Positions 16,721 through 25,072 of a stretch of DNA of 64,000 bases are shown here, piece after piece; within the stretch, counting starts at the first letter, position 1; every line of letters starts with the position of its first letter. The stretch comes from an uncultured Kordia sp. GTDB lineage: Bacteria > Bacteroidota > Bacteroidia > Flavobacteriales > Flavobacteriaceae. The stretch covers positions 1,029,566 through 1,093,565 of the forward strand of contig NZ_CANMEZ010000001.1 in assembly GCF_947496985.1 (NCBI RefSeq), in the 5' to 3' direction. The notes under the pieces were generated by a model. The model did no database searches. It had not been told where the DNA came from and saw nothing but the letters and a program-made list of their open reading frames with translations. The translations under genes were made by a program, and so were the position numbers.

Positions 16721-16866
16721 GGCGATCTTCAGAAATAATGAACGAAAAGTGGAATTGCGAAGCATAGCTTCAAGCATGAAGCGCATGAGAGAATGTTGCA
16801 AAGCAATTTCCTATAGATCGTCTTGATTTTTTTGGTTCGTTTTTGTGTCAAGACAAAAATGAACGT
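16721..16866 (+). repeat. Structured repeat element, copy 2
   Basis: This is the second copy of the element at 13217-13361. The outer helix is now GGCGATCT (16721-16728)/AGATCGTC (16815-16822): the sequence differs from copy 1 but pairing is kept, with one G-T pair. The GCTTCA-AGCA-TGAAGC hairpin is perfect here. Of the interleaved 3' helices, GTCTTGA (16820-16826)/TCAAGAC (16848-16854) gains a base pair. The 11-bp helix 16835-16845/16854-16864 shows a T-A to G-C exchange at its inner end. It ends 63 nt before the sigma factor gene. Confidence 0.65.
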
Positions 16867-16929
16867 TACTGAATGTGTATTATTAGATAAAAATCATATT
16901 GAATTTATATTCAACAAAAACAAAAACCA

Positions 16930-17406
16930 TTGTCACAACAATTTACAAAAATATATCAAGAACATTACTCAAAAGTACATCGATTGTGCTTGGGGTATGT
17001 AAATGGTGATGAAGCCTTGGCAAAAGATCTAGCACAAGATGTTTTCATAAAAGTATGGGAACACTTAGGTGCTTTTCAGCAAAAATCTAGTATTGGAACT
17101 TGGATTTACAGAATTACAGTAAACGTCTGTTTATTATTTATTCGAAAAAACAAAAAGAAGAAAAAAATCAGCTTTACTGAAATCAAAGACGATACTACTA
17201 TTCAAGAAGAAAATGACACTCAAAACCGTTTGCAACAAATGTACGCGTGCATTCACAAACTCAAAGAAACGGAACGAATCATCATTTTACTCGTACTAGA
17301 AGATCTGCCACAAAAAGAAATAGCGGAAATCACAGGGCATTCACACCAAAACATTCGTGTACTTGTTCATAGAATAAAAGAAAAACTCACTAAATGCGTA
17401 TCCTAA
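16930..17406 (+). CDS. ECF RNA polymerase sigma factor
   Basis: A 158-residue sigma-70 family protein starting at TTG 16930. Region 2 contains AKDLAQDVFIKVWEHLGAFQ and STWIYRITVNVCL. Region 4 contains ERIIILLVLEDLPQKEIAEI and the recognition helix HSHQNIRVLVHRIKEKL. ECF factors usually answer to an anti-sigma factor encoded next door; here the next gene overlaps by one base and encodes a small membrane protein. Confidence 0.9.
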   Translation: MSQQFTKIYQEHYSKVHRLCLGYVNGDEALAKDLAQDVFIKVWEHLGAFQQKSSIGTWIYRITVNVCLLFIRKNKKKKKISFTEIKDDTTIQEENDTQNRLQQMYACIHKLKETERIIILLVLEDLPQKEIAEITGHSHQNIRVLVHRIKEKLTKCVS

Positions 17407-17957
17407 TGGAATTTAAAGACATACAAAATACTTGGCAACAACAAGCGGAAACAAATACACTTCCTGACTTTGAACCTGTAAAACAACAACTAAGCAATCT
17501 TAGAAAAAAACAATGGATCACACAAGTAATCCTAGGAATCACAGGAATAGTGCTCATTGCATTCTTTTTTTACATTTCAGCATATAATACTAACGGGCCA
17601 TTATTGGGAATGTTATTACTAATAGGCGTAATAGTGGTGCGTGTTTTTATAGAAGTTAGAAGTCAGCAAAAACTCAGAAAAATAAATGTTTTACTATCAT
17701 TTACAGAATTTAAAGAGCAATTAATAGCCTACTATCAAAAACGAAAAATATTGGCATTTAGAGTGATACCAATATTATTGATCATTTACAACATAGGTTT
17801 TATCATTATGTCGTATTATTTCTATCAATATTTGTCAAGAGGTTTTTTCTACTACATCGTACTATCTTATGTCATATCATTTATCGTATTATTTATTTTC
17901 ATAAGAAAACAAGTCTTGAATGAACTTGAAATTCTAAAAAAACTTCAGGAAGCATAA
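17406..17957 (+). CDS. Membrane protein coupled to the ECF sigma factor (possible anti-sigma)
   Basis: A 183-residue protein beginning at ATG 17406, whose A is the last base of the sigma stop codon, so translation is coupled. Residues 1-45 are soluble and charged (MEFKDIQNTWQQQ); four hydrophobic helices follow (about 45-63, 67-85, 117-140, 145-165). The layout, a short cytoplasmic N-terminus followed by membrane helices, fits an anti-sigma factor. No zinc anti-sigma motif is visible, so this is inference from context. An upstream ATG at 17394 in the same frame is possible. Confidence 0.7.
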   Translation: MEFKDIQNTWQQQAETNTLPDFEPVKQQLSNLRKKQWITQVILGITGIVLIAFFFYISAYNTNGPLLGMLLLIGVIVVRVFIEVRSQQKLRKINVLLSFTEFKEQLIAYYQKRKILAFRVIPILLIIYNIGFIIMSYYFYQYLSRGFFYYIVLSYVISFIVLFIFIRKQVLNELEILKKLQEA

Positions 17958-18243
17958 AAGTTGATATTGAGTATAGAATTAGTGAGCATTTAAACAATAA
18001 GAAAGCGCCATTTCGAGTATCTTGAACTTGTTTTAGGAAGTAATATGAAATAATAAATCTTACATTATTTAATCTTTCAATCTTTTTAATTTTAAAGAAC
18101 AAACAACCATTTGGGAAAGCCCGCAGAAATCAATACTTTTGAAAAGCAAACAATCTCGGGACATATGTGAAAAATTCATGTAAAAATAACGAGAGAAACC
18201 TTGAAGTATTTAAATCTCGATTATCGAGTAAACAAAACATTCC

Positions 18244-19701
18244 TTGAGCGCACTAAAAAAGTTCTTTAAAGACACCATTATCTATGGAATTGCGGCAATA
18301 TTGCCACGCGCAATTAATATTGGTTTAGTAAAATTACATACAGCCGTTTTTGGAACAGAAAAATATGCAGTAAATACAGAATACTATGTATATGCTGCGT
18401 ACTTAAATGCATTGCTAACATACGGAATGGAAACGGCGTTTTTTCGTTTTTTTAGTAAAGAGCAAGAAAAAGGAAAAATCATATCTACATCGTTTACAAC
18501 CTTACTCTTTACGACGGTAGTATTTCTAATTCTAGGATTAAATTTTGCGCCAAACATTGCAGAAATCTTTGGTTTTGAAAAAGTAATGTATGTCAAAATC
18601 TTAGTGTGGACGGTGTTTCTAGATACAATTGTCGTCATTCCGTTTGCGTATTTGCGTGTTACAAACAGACCCATTCGTTTTGCAGGAATCAAAATTGCAA
18701 ACATTCTGTTTCTTACAGTGTTAAACATTATTTTCTTGTGGGCAATCCCAAAGGGTTACCTTTCAAAAGGAATCTTGCCAGAATCACTCAACTTTTATAT
18801 AAAAGGCGAACCGCAAGTAATCTATATATTCTTAGCAAATGTATTTGCGAGTGTATTTACCATCATTTTACTCATTCCAAACATTCTAAAAATAAAATGG
18901 GCGTTTGATAAAGTAGTCTTGCAAAAGTTACTCATCTACGGATTGCCCATCATGATCGGAAGTTTGGCATATGTAACCAACGAAAATATTGATAAACTCT
19001 TTTTAGGAGACATCATCGGTGATGCCGAAATGGGAAAATACGCAGGTTGTTACAAACTTGGTGTATTTATGACCTTATACATTACAGCGTTTCGTTTAGG
19101 AGCAGAACCGTTTTTCTTCAATCATGCCAAAGAAAAAAATGCTAAAAACAACTACGCTACTATTCTCAAATGGTTTACCATATTGGGGGCAATATTTATG
19201 TTAGTTGTGGTAGCATACATAGATTTATTTGCAGGTATTCTCATTAGTAAAGACGAATACTTAGATGCATTAGCTATTGTCCCAATCATTCTGTTGGCAA
19301 ACTTATGTTTAGGAATTTATAACAATCTATCCATTTGGTACAAACTCACGGACAAAACGAGTTACGGAATGTACATCTCTATCTTTGGAGCCATCATTAC
19401 CATTGTGTTCAATTTAGTCATGATAAAACACATAGGATTCATGGCATCGGCTTGGGCAACATTAATAGCTTACGGAAGCATGATGGTGATTTCATATCTA
19501 TTAGGTCGAAAACACTATCCAGTGCCGTATAACGTCAAAAAAATAACTGTATACGTACTCATAGCTACATTATTCTCAGCAATAGCTTTCTATGATATGT
19601 TTCGAGCAAATTATATCGTCACAACTGCATTAGTTTTAGTATTTTTGGGGATAATTTATCTATCAGAGCGAAAAGAGTTAAAACGATTGCTAGGGAAATA
19701 A
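18244..19701 (+). CDS. Polysaccharide/lipid flippase (MATE/Wzx-like)
   Basis: A 485-residue protein with 12-14 hydrophobic helices, starting at TTG 18244 (MSALKKFFKDTIIYGIAAIL). The N-terminal motif and the central LLIYGLPIMIGSLAYVTNEN fit the oligosaccharide flippase/MurJ-like branch of the MOP superfamily. Such proteins move lipid-linked sugars across the inner membrane. It heads a cluster with dut, a nucleotidyltransferase and envelope genes. An Asn/Asp pair after the central motif (NENIDKLFLGDIIGDAEMG) is typical of the family. Confidence 0.85.
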   Translation: MSALKKFFKDTIIYGIAAILPRAINIGLVKLHTAVFGTEKYAVNTEYYVYAAYLNALLTYGMETAFFRFFSKEQEKGKIISTSFTTLLFTTVVFLILGLNFAPNIAEIFGFEKVMYVKILVWTVFLDTIVVIPFAYLRVTNRPIRFAGIKIANILFLTVLNIIFLWAIPKGYLSKGILPESLNFYIKGEPQVIYIFLANVFASVFTIILLIPNILKIKWAFDKVVLQKLLIYGLPIMIGSLAYVTNENIDKLFLGDIIGDAEMGKYAGCYKLGVFMTLYITAFRLGAEPFFFNHAKEKNAKNNYATILKWFTILGAIFMLVVVAYIDLFAGILISKDEYLDALAIVPIILLANLCLGIYNNLSIWYKLTDKTSYGMYISIFGAIITIVFNLVMIKHIGFMASAWATLIAYGSMMVISYLLGRKHYPVPYNVKKITVYVLIATLFSAIAFYDMFRANYIVTTALVLVFLGIIYLSERKELKRLLGK

Positions 19702-20017
19702 ATATGTCACATCGAGTGTAGTAGATATCTAAATGTTGAATTTTAAATCAACAATCGTATATCTGAAAATCGATCTGAGACACTCGAAGGCCAAACAAAC
19801 AAAAGTTAAGAGTTAAAAAGTTATTGAATTAAGAATTTTTGAAATGATAACTATTGAATGCCATATTTTGAATTTGCGATAATTCGGATCAAACATTGAC
19901 AATAAAAACATTTATGGATTCGTGAAAAAAAAATAGTAAAATTGAATATAAACATATTTTCGAATAACGAATTAACAGATTGACGATCATTCAATTTTTT
20001 AATTAGATAAAACACAC
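19702..20017. other. Intergenic gap with repeat fragments (no gene)
   Basis: A 316-bp AT-rich stretch between the flippase and dut. It contains GTCACATCGAGTGTAGTAGA at about 19705, a worn relative of the TGAGCGCAGTCGAA palindromes, and CTGAGACACTCGAAGGCC at 19775-19792, a diverged copy of the CTGAGGCACTCGAAG repeat. No coding frame of note and no clear promoter were found. Confidence 0.5.
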
Positions 20018-20452
20018 ATGAATATAAAAATCATCAACAAATCACAACACGCGTTGCCGCATTATGAAACCTTGGCTTCCGCCGGAATGGATTTACGAGC
20101 AAATCTATCGGAACCAGTTACCTTGGAACCAATGGACAGAACCATCATTAAAACAGGATTATTCATTGAATTGCCTGTTGGAATTGAAGCGCAAGTACGC
20201 CCAAGAAGTGGTTTAGCAGCAAAAAAAGGAATTACGGTACTCAATGCGCCAGGAACAGTTGATGCAGATTACAGAGGTGAAATTGGCGTGATTCTTGTCA
20301 ATCTATCCAAAGAAGCATTTACAGTAGAAAATGGCGAACGAATTGCACAATTAGTTATTGCAAAACATGAACGTGCCGAATGGCGAGAAGTAACAGAACT
20401 TTCTGAAACGGACAGAGGCGCTGGCGGATTTGGAAGTACAGGCGTTAAATAA
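20018..20452 (+). CDS. dut: dUTP diphosphatase (dUTPase)
   Basis: A 144-residue trimeric dUTPase with all five motifs in order: [46 protein letters not shown] and the C-terminal [10 protein letters not shown]. It hydrolyses dUTP to dUMP and pyrophosphate, which limits uracil in DNA and feeds dTMP synthesis. The length is standard. It sits between the flippase and a nucleotidyltransferase, an arrangement I regard as common in flavobacteria. Confidence 0.97.
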   Translation: MNIKIINKSQHALPHYETLASAGMDLRANLSEPVTLEPMDRTIIKTGLFIELPVGIEAQVRPRSGLAAKKGITVLNAPGTVDADYRGEIGVILVNLSKEAFTVENGERIAQLVIAKHERAEWREVTELSETDRGAGGFGSTGVK

Positions 20453-20502
20453 TTATAAATAAAAAAGGTACTTTTTAAGAGCCAAGAAGTATCAAAAAGT
20501 GC

Positions 20503-20523
20503 GGTCTGAGGCACTCGAAGACC
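20503..20523. repeat. Dispersed palindrome, GGTCT-GAG-GCA-CTC-GA-AGACC
   Basis: GGTCT (20503-20507) pairs with AGACC (20519-20523) and GAG with CTC inside. The core matches 13115-13137 and the coding-region copy at 14817, while the outer arms differ and still pair. It lies in the 102-bp gap after dut. Confidence 0.6.
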
Positions 20524-20554
20524 AAAAAAAGTAAACAAAAGCAAAAAATAAGAC

Positions 20555-21574
20555 ATGAAAATAATTGTACCAATGGCGGGAAGAGGTTCTAGACTTCGTC
20601 CACACTCACTTACAGTACCAAAACCATTAATTCCAGTTGCAGGAAAACCTATTGTTCACCGATTAGTTTCCGATATCGCAAAAGTATTAGGCGAACCAAT
20701 AGAAGAAATAGCATTTGTATTAGGTGATCCAGCTTTCTTTGGAGATGATGTTGTAAAAAGTTTAACGGAATTGGCAGAAGGTTTAGGTGCAAAAGCAAGC
20801 ATCTACCGTCAAGACCAACCATTAGGAACAGGTCATGCCATCATGTGTGCTAAAGATTCATTGTCAGGTCCTGCAGTAATTGCGTATGCAGATACATTAA
20901 TTCGTGCAGATTTCAACCTTGATAAAGATGCAGATGCAGCTATTTGGGTAAAACAAGTAGACAAGCCAGAAGCATACGGAGTTGTTAAACTAAATGACAA
21001 TAATGAAATTGTTGAATTAGTAGAAAAACCAGCTGAGTTTGTCTCAGATTTAGCAGTGATTGGAATCTATTATTTCAAAGATGTAGCAGTATTAAAAGAA
21101 GAATTACAATACGTATTAGACAATAATATCATTCACGGTGGCGAATATCAAATCAATGATGGAATCAAAGGAATGATGGCAAAAGGACGTCGTTTTGTAA
21201 CTGGTCAAGTTGATGAATGGATGGACTGTGGAAACAAAAATGTAACTTTAGAAACTAACGGAAAAATGTTAGGATTTTTACAGGCCGACAATGAAAAACT
21301 AGTAGCTGATTCTGCTCAAATTATCAACTCAGAAATCATTCCTCCTTGTTACGTTGGTGAAAATGTTGTTATTGAAAATTCGCAAGTAGGTCCAAATGTA
21401 TCTATTGGTGATAATACAAAATTAGAAAACGTAAATATTAAAAATAGCTTAATACAAACCAATACTACGGTAAAAAATGCTAATTTAGAGGAAGCAATGA
21501 TTGGAAATCATGCAAAATTTGATGGAAGTTTCACAAAAATTAGCATTGGAGACTATTCAGCATTAGAAGCATAA
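20555..21574 (+). CDS. Sugar-phosphate nucleotidyltransferase with beta-helix tail
   Basis: A 339-residue protein. The N-terminal nucleotidyltransferase signature MAGRGSRLRPHSLTVPKPLI (residues 7-26) is followed by GTGHAI and YADTL, the metal/nucleotide-binding parts of RmlA/GlmU-like enzymes. Residues about 245-335 are hexapeptide-like repeats (IPPCYVGENVVIENSQVGPN) forming a left-handed beta helix. It probably makes an activated sugar for glycan synthesis, in keeping with the flippase two genes upstream; the exact sugar cannot be told. Confidence 0.9.
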   Translation: MKIIVPMAGRGSRLRPHSLTVPKPLIPVAGKPIVHRLVSDIAKVLGEPIEEIAFVLGDPAFFGDDVVKSLTELAEGLGAKASIYRQDQPLGTGHAIMCAKDSLSGPAVIAYADTLIRADFNLDKDADAAIWVKQVDKPEAYGVVKLNDNNEIVELVEKPAEFVSDLAVIGIYYFKDVAVLKEELQYVLDNNIIHGGEYQINDGIKGMMAKGRRFVTGQVDEWMDCGNKNVTLETNGKMLGFLQADNEKLVADSAQIINSEIIPPCYVGENVVIENSQVGPNVSIGDNTKLENVNIKNSLIQTNTTVKNANLEEAMIGNHAKFDGSFTKISIGDYSALEA

Positions 21575-21597
21575 CAAACTTAAAATAGCACATTTCA

Positions 21598-22527
21598 ATG
21601 AAAAAATACATGTACATAATCATACTCTCAGGAATATTATTCACAATTCCTGAGATTGTACATGCGCAAGAAGAAGAAGAAAGTGCAGAAATTTCGTTAG
21701 AAGAAAACATTGACGAATTTCAAGAACACTTCTTTGAAGCACTAAAACAACGTGGAATTGAAAATTATGACAGAGCTATTGATGAATTGCTAAAATGCAA
21801 AAAAATTGATGACAACGCGAGCATAGCTTTTGAGTTGGGAAAAAATTACTATTCTCAAAAAGACTACGGTCAGGCTAAAGAATCCTTTCAGCGTGCCGTT
21901 ACCAAAAAACCACAAAATCAATGGTATCTCTTGGGTTTATTCAATACGCAATTGAAGTTAAACGAACGTGATGATGCTTTGTCAACAGGAAAAAAAATCA
22001 TCTATCTCAATCCAAAATTTAGAGAAGATGTAGCCAAAGTTCATATCAACAAGCAAGAATACAAAAAAGCTCTAAAGCAGTTAGAAAAACTTCAAAAAGA
22101 AGCAGGACTCACGTTGACGGCTGCACGTATGAAGGAAATGTTGGAAAAACGAATGGAAAAAAAACCATCTTCCAAAAAAGTGGATGACGTTATAAAGCAA
22201 ACGCCAAGACCGAGAGAAGCTGCAAATAGTAAAATATTAGAGCAAATAGAAGAAGCACTAAGTACAAACGCATATACGGATGCAATTCGCTTGGCAAAAA
22301 TTGGTCTAGGTGACTTTCCTTCGCAACCAAAACTCTATCTATACAATGCAAAGGCTTTAAATGCGTTAAAAGAGTATAAGAAAGCGATAGAAATGCTCGA
22401 AATTGGTTTAGATTATATCATTGATAACGTGCCATTAGAAAAAGAATTCTATCAAACATTTGTGGTTGCTTACAAAAACATGGGCAATTCCAAAAAAGAA
22501 AAATACTATCTAAAAAAAATACAATAA
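21598..22527 (+). CDS. Exported TPR protein
   Basis: A 309-residue protein with a signal peptide (IIILSGILFTIPEIVHAQ) and an acidic stretch (EEEESAEISLEENIDEF). Two groups of TPR helices follow (about 45-160 and 215-300), separated by a Lys/Pro-rich linker (EKKPSSKKVDDVIKQTPRPR). TPR proteins scaffold complexes; no catalytic motif is seen. It lies directly upstream of the DUF4292 lipoprotein and the EnvC-like gene, so a role in envelope assembly is plausible. Confidence 0.8.
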   Translation: MKKYMYIIILSGILFTIPEIVHAQEEEESAEISLEENIDEFQEHFFEALKQRGIENYDRAIDELLKCKKIDDNASIAFELGKNYYSQKDYGQAKESFQRAVTKKPQNQWYLLGLFNTQLKLNERDDALSTGKKIIYLNPKFREDVAKVHINKQEYKKALKQLEKLQKEAGLTLTAARMKEMLEKRMEKKPSSKKVDDVIKQTPRPREAANSKILEQIEEALSTNAYTDAIRLAKIGLGDFPSQPKLYLYNAKALNALKEYKKAIEMLEIGLDYIIDNVPLEKEFYQTFVVAYKNMGNSKKEKYYLKKIQ

Positions 22528-22555
22528 CGTATTCACGTACACTAAATTCAAGCAC

Positions 22556-23326
22556 TTGAAAAACGGAATTCAAATAGGTATTATAAGTATGTTTATACTA
22601 TTTTTAGTAGGATGTAAATCTACTAAAGTGGTTACAAATACGGGTGAAGTTGCAAACTTGTCTACAAAAAACATTATCAAAAATCATTACAGAAACGAAT
22701 TGAACTTCAAAACTATTCGTGGAAAAATGAAAGTAAAATTTGATAATGGTAAAACGGAAGAAAGTTTTACGCTGAGCTTACGAATGAAGAAAGATGAAGC
22801 TATTTGGTTAAGTGCTACTTTATCATTAGTGAAAGTATACATTACGCCAACAACAGTAAGTTTTTATAATAAACTTGATAATACATATTTTGATGGTGAT
22901 TTTACCTTACTAAGTAATTTCTTGGGAACAGAACTCGATTTCCAAAAAGTACAAAACCTACTCATTGGAAATGCTTTATATGATTTAAAGAAAGAACGAT
23001 TTGAATCAAAAATTGAAGACAAAACATATACTTTAACACCAAAGAGTGACTTTGAATTATTTAAACGATTATTCATGTTAGATGCGTTCGATTTCAAAGT
23101 AAAAGAACAACGTTTAGAACAATCGGCAGAGCAACGATTACTCACAATTCAATATCCAGAATATCAGAAAATTACTGGACAACCTTTTCCGAAAAACGTA
23201 CAAATAGAAGCAGAAGAAGTTAATAAGAAAACAACGATTCAGGTTGAATACAAAAAAGTAACATTTAATGAAAAAGTACGTTTTCCTTTTAAAATCCCTA
23301 GTGGATATAAAGAAATAAAAATTTAG
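22556..23326 (+). CDS. DUF4292 lipoprotein (LolB-like fold family)
   Basis: A 256-residue lipoprotein starting at TTG 22556, with lipobox LFLVGCKST (Cys about residue 20). The segment KTIRGKMKVKFDNGKTEESF and the later SATLSLVKVYITPTTVSFYN match DUF4292, which is thought to have a LolA/LolB-like half-barrel that binds lipids. Its stop codon shares one base with the GTG start of the next gene, so the two are translated together. Confidence 0.85.
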   Translation: MKNGIQIGIISMFILFLVGCKSTKVVTNTGEVANLSTKNIIKNHYRNELNFKTIRGKMKVKFDNGKTEESFTLSLRMKKDEAIWLSATLSLVKVYITPTTVSFYNKLDNTYFDGDFTLLSNFLGTELDFQKVQNLLIGNALYDLKKERFESKIEDKTYTLTPKSDFELFKRLFMLDAFDFKVKEQRLEQSAEQRLLTIQYPEYQKITGQPFPKNVQIEAEEVNKKTTIQVEYKKVTFNEKVRFPFKIPSGYKEIKI

Positions 23327-24558
23327 TGAAGTCCCTATTTAGCATACAAAATTTCAAAAAAATCACTGTACTCTTACTTCTATTTGTAAGCAGTATCAGT
23401 TTTGCTCAAGACAAAAAGAAAGAGTTAGAAGCAACACGTCAGCGACTCATGAAAGAGATTCGTTTAATCAATAAATTAATTCGAACTACAAACTCGAAAA
23501 CTAAATTTATTGTAGACGATGTACAAAGTCTTAATCATAAAATTCGTGTCAAAAGAGATTTAATTAAAGTGATGAATCAACAAACGAACTTGTTGACGAA
23601 TCAAATTAATGATAATATCAAAAAAATAGGGCAATTACGATCCGATTTAACGAAGCTTAAAAAAGATTATGCAGCAATGATTCGGAAGTCATACAAAAGT
23701 AAATCTGAGCAAAGTAGACTTATGTTTTTACTCTCGTCAGAGAGTTTTCTGCAAGCATACAAACGTGTGCAATACATGAAGCAATACACGGACTATCGAA
23801 AAAAACAGGGTGAAGCTATTGCGGCAAGAACACAAGAATTGCAAAAATTAAACACAACATTTGCAGCACAAAAAAAGGAAAAAGAAGCGTTAATTGCTGA
23901 CAATAGAAAAATTCAAAAAGAATTTGAAGGTGAGAAAAAAACGCAAAACGAAATGTTGGCAACGCTGCGAAAAGACAAAGACAAATATGCAGGCCAAGTT
24001 AAAAAGAAGCGACAACAAGCAGATGACATTGATCGACAAATAGAAAAACTCATTCGAGATGCGATTGCAAAATCAAACGTAAAAGCAGGTAAAAAAACAA
24101 ACAACAAAACTTTTGCGTTAACGCCTGAAGCCAAGGCTATTGGGAACAGTTTTGCGGCAAACAAAGGAAAACATATTTGGCCAGTTGCAGAAGGAACAAA
24201 AACGGTTGGTTACGGAAAACACCGCGATTTACTAAACCCGAATGTAACTCGAGAAAATAATGGAGTAGTGCTAGCTACCAACAAAAACGCCAGAGCACGT
24301 GCGGTTTACAAAGGAAAAGTTACACATATATTTGGTGTAAAAGGAGGAAACAAAGGTGTTATGATAAAGCATGGTAGCTATATTACAGCGTATTATAATC
24401 TTAAAAATGTAAGTGTAAGTATAGGTGATGAGGTAAGTTTAAAGCAAAACATTGGAACAATTAGCACAGATGATAGCACAGGAAAAACGGAACTCAAATT
24501 CTTCGTTTTCAAAAATACAAAACGTCTAAATCCAGAAACTTGGTTATATAGAATGTAA
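23326..24558 (+). CDS. EnvC-like murein hydrolase activator (degenerate M23 domain)
   Basis: A 410-residue protein with a signal peptide (ITVLLLLFVSSISFAQ), a long coiled coil (about 30-260) and a C-terminal LytM/M23 domain (about 285-405). The M23 zinc ligands are largely missing: there is no HxH in the ITAYYNLKNVSVSIGDEV region, and ELKFFVFKN replaces LHFE. This is the EnvC/NlpD type that activates amidases rather than cutting wall itself. It starts at GTG 23326, overlapping the DUF4292 stop, and ends the cluster that began at 18244. Confidence 0.88.
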   Translation: MKSLFSIQNFKKITVLLLLFVSSISFAQDKKKELEATRQRLMKEIRLINKLIRTTNSKTKFIVDDVQSLNHKIRVKRDLIKVMNQQTNLLTNQINDNIKKIGQLRSDLTKLKKDYAAMIRKSYKSKSEQSRLMFLLSSESFLQAYKRVQYMKQYTDYRKKQGEAIAARTQELQKLNTTFAAQKKEKEALIADNRKIQKEFEGEKKTQNEMLATLRKDKDKYAGQVKKKRQQADDIDRQIEKLIRDAIAKSNVKAGKKTNNKTFALTPEAKAIGNSFAANKGKHIWPVAEGTKTVGYGKHRDLLNPNVTRENNGVVLATNKNARARAVYKGKVTHIFGVKGGNKGVMIKHGSYITAYYNLKNVSVSIGDEVSLKQNIGTISTDDSTGKTELKFFVFKNTKRLNPETWLYRM

Positions 24559-24648
24559 CGCAGTTACACTATGAAGAATCGTAGTGTCATCCAAAAATGT
24601 ATTTCGTAAATTATTGGAATTGTATTGTTTAAAGTTATAGATAAAACT

Positions 24649-24670
24649 TAGCTAAAATTATTTTTAGCTA
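24649..24670. terminator. Hairpin between convergent genes
   Basis: TAGCTAAAA (24649-24657) and TTTTAGCTA (24662-24670) pair over 9 bp with a TTAT loop. It lies between the ends of the EnvC-like gene (plus) and the DUF6686-like gene (minus). Short T-runs flank it on both strands, so it may end transcripts from either side. Confidence 0.5.
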
Positions 24671-24699
24671 CGTCTAAAAAAATAATTAGGCAAAAAAAC

Positions 24700-25053
24700 T
24701 CAATTAATGACGAGTGTATAGTCAATTTGAGAAACATCGAGTAATGGTTTTTCATGAGTAGATTTACTACAGAATAAAGTAATCAGTTCTGTAATCTCAC
24801 TTCTATTAAATAACAAGGTTAAATTATTTTGTGTGGTTGGAATAGGTATTTTACGTCTAATATTTACATTCGCATATTTGTGTTCCCAATAGCCAATTTC
24901 AATTGTTAACAAGTATGCTTTAAATTGCTTAAACTCTTCTTCATTAAATTCAAGGTATATATTTGTAAACTCTAAGTGATATATTTTACAAGTTTTGCAA
25001 AAAGTTAAAATTCCATTATTGACTTGACCAATTATTGTTAGTGAATTACACAT
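24700..25053 (-). CDS. DUF6686-like small protein of the haem/iron locus
   Basis: A 117-residue soluble protein with an early CKTCKIYHLEF pair of cysteines and a further Cys in ITLFCSKSTH. Family placement in DUF6686 is by its pattern and its position next to the flavodoxin reductase; function unknown. The cysteines could bind metal or a cofactor. It is the last gene of the minus-strand arm (30095 to 24700), 19 nt after the reductase gene. Confidence 0.7.
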   Translation of the reverse strand: MCNSLTIIGQVNNGILTFCKTCKIYHLEFTNIYLEFNEEEFKQFKAYLLTIEIGYWEHKYANVNIRRKIPIPTTQNNLTLLFNRSEITELITLFCSKSTHEKPLLDVSQIDYTLVIN

Positions 25054-25072
25054 ACATTTCTCTTTAATTAAT

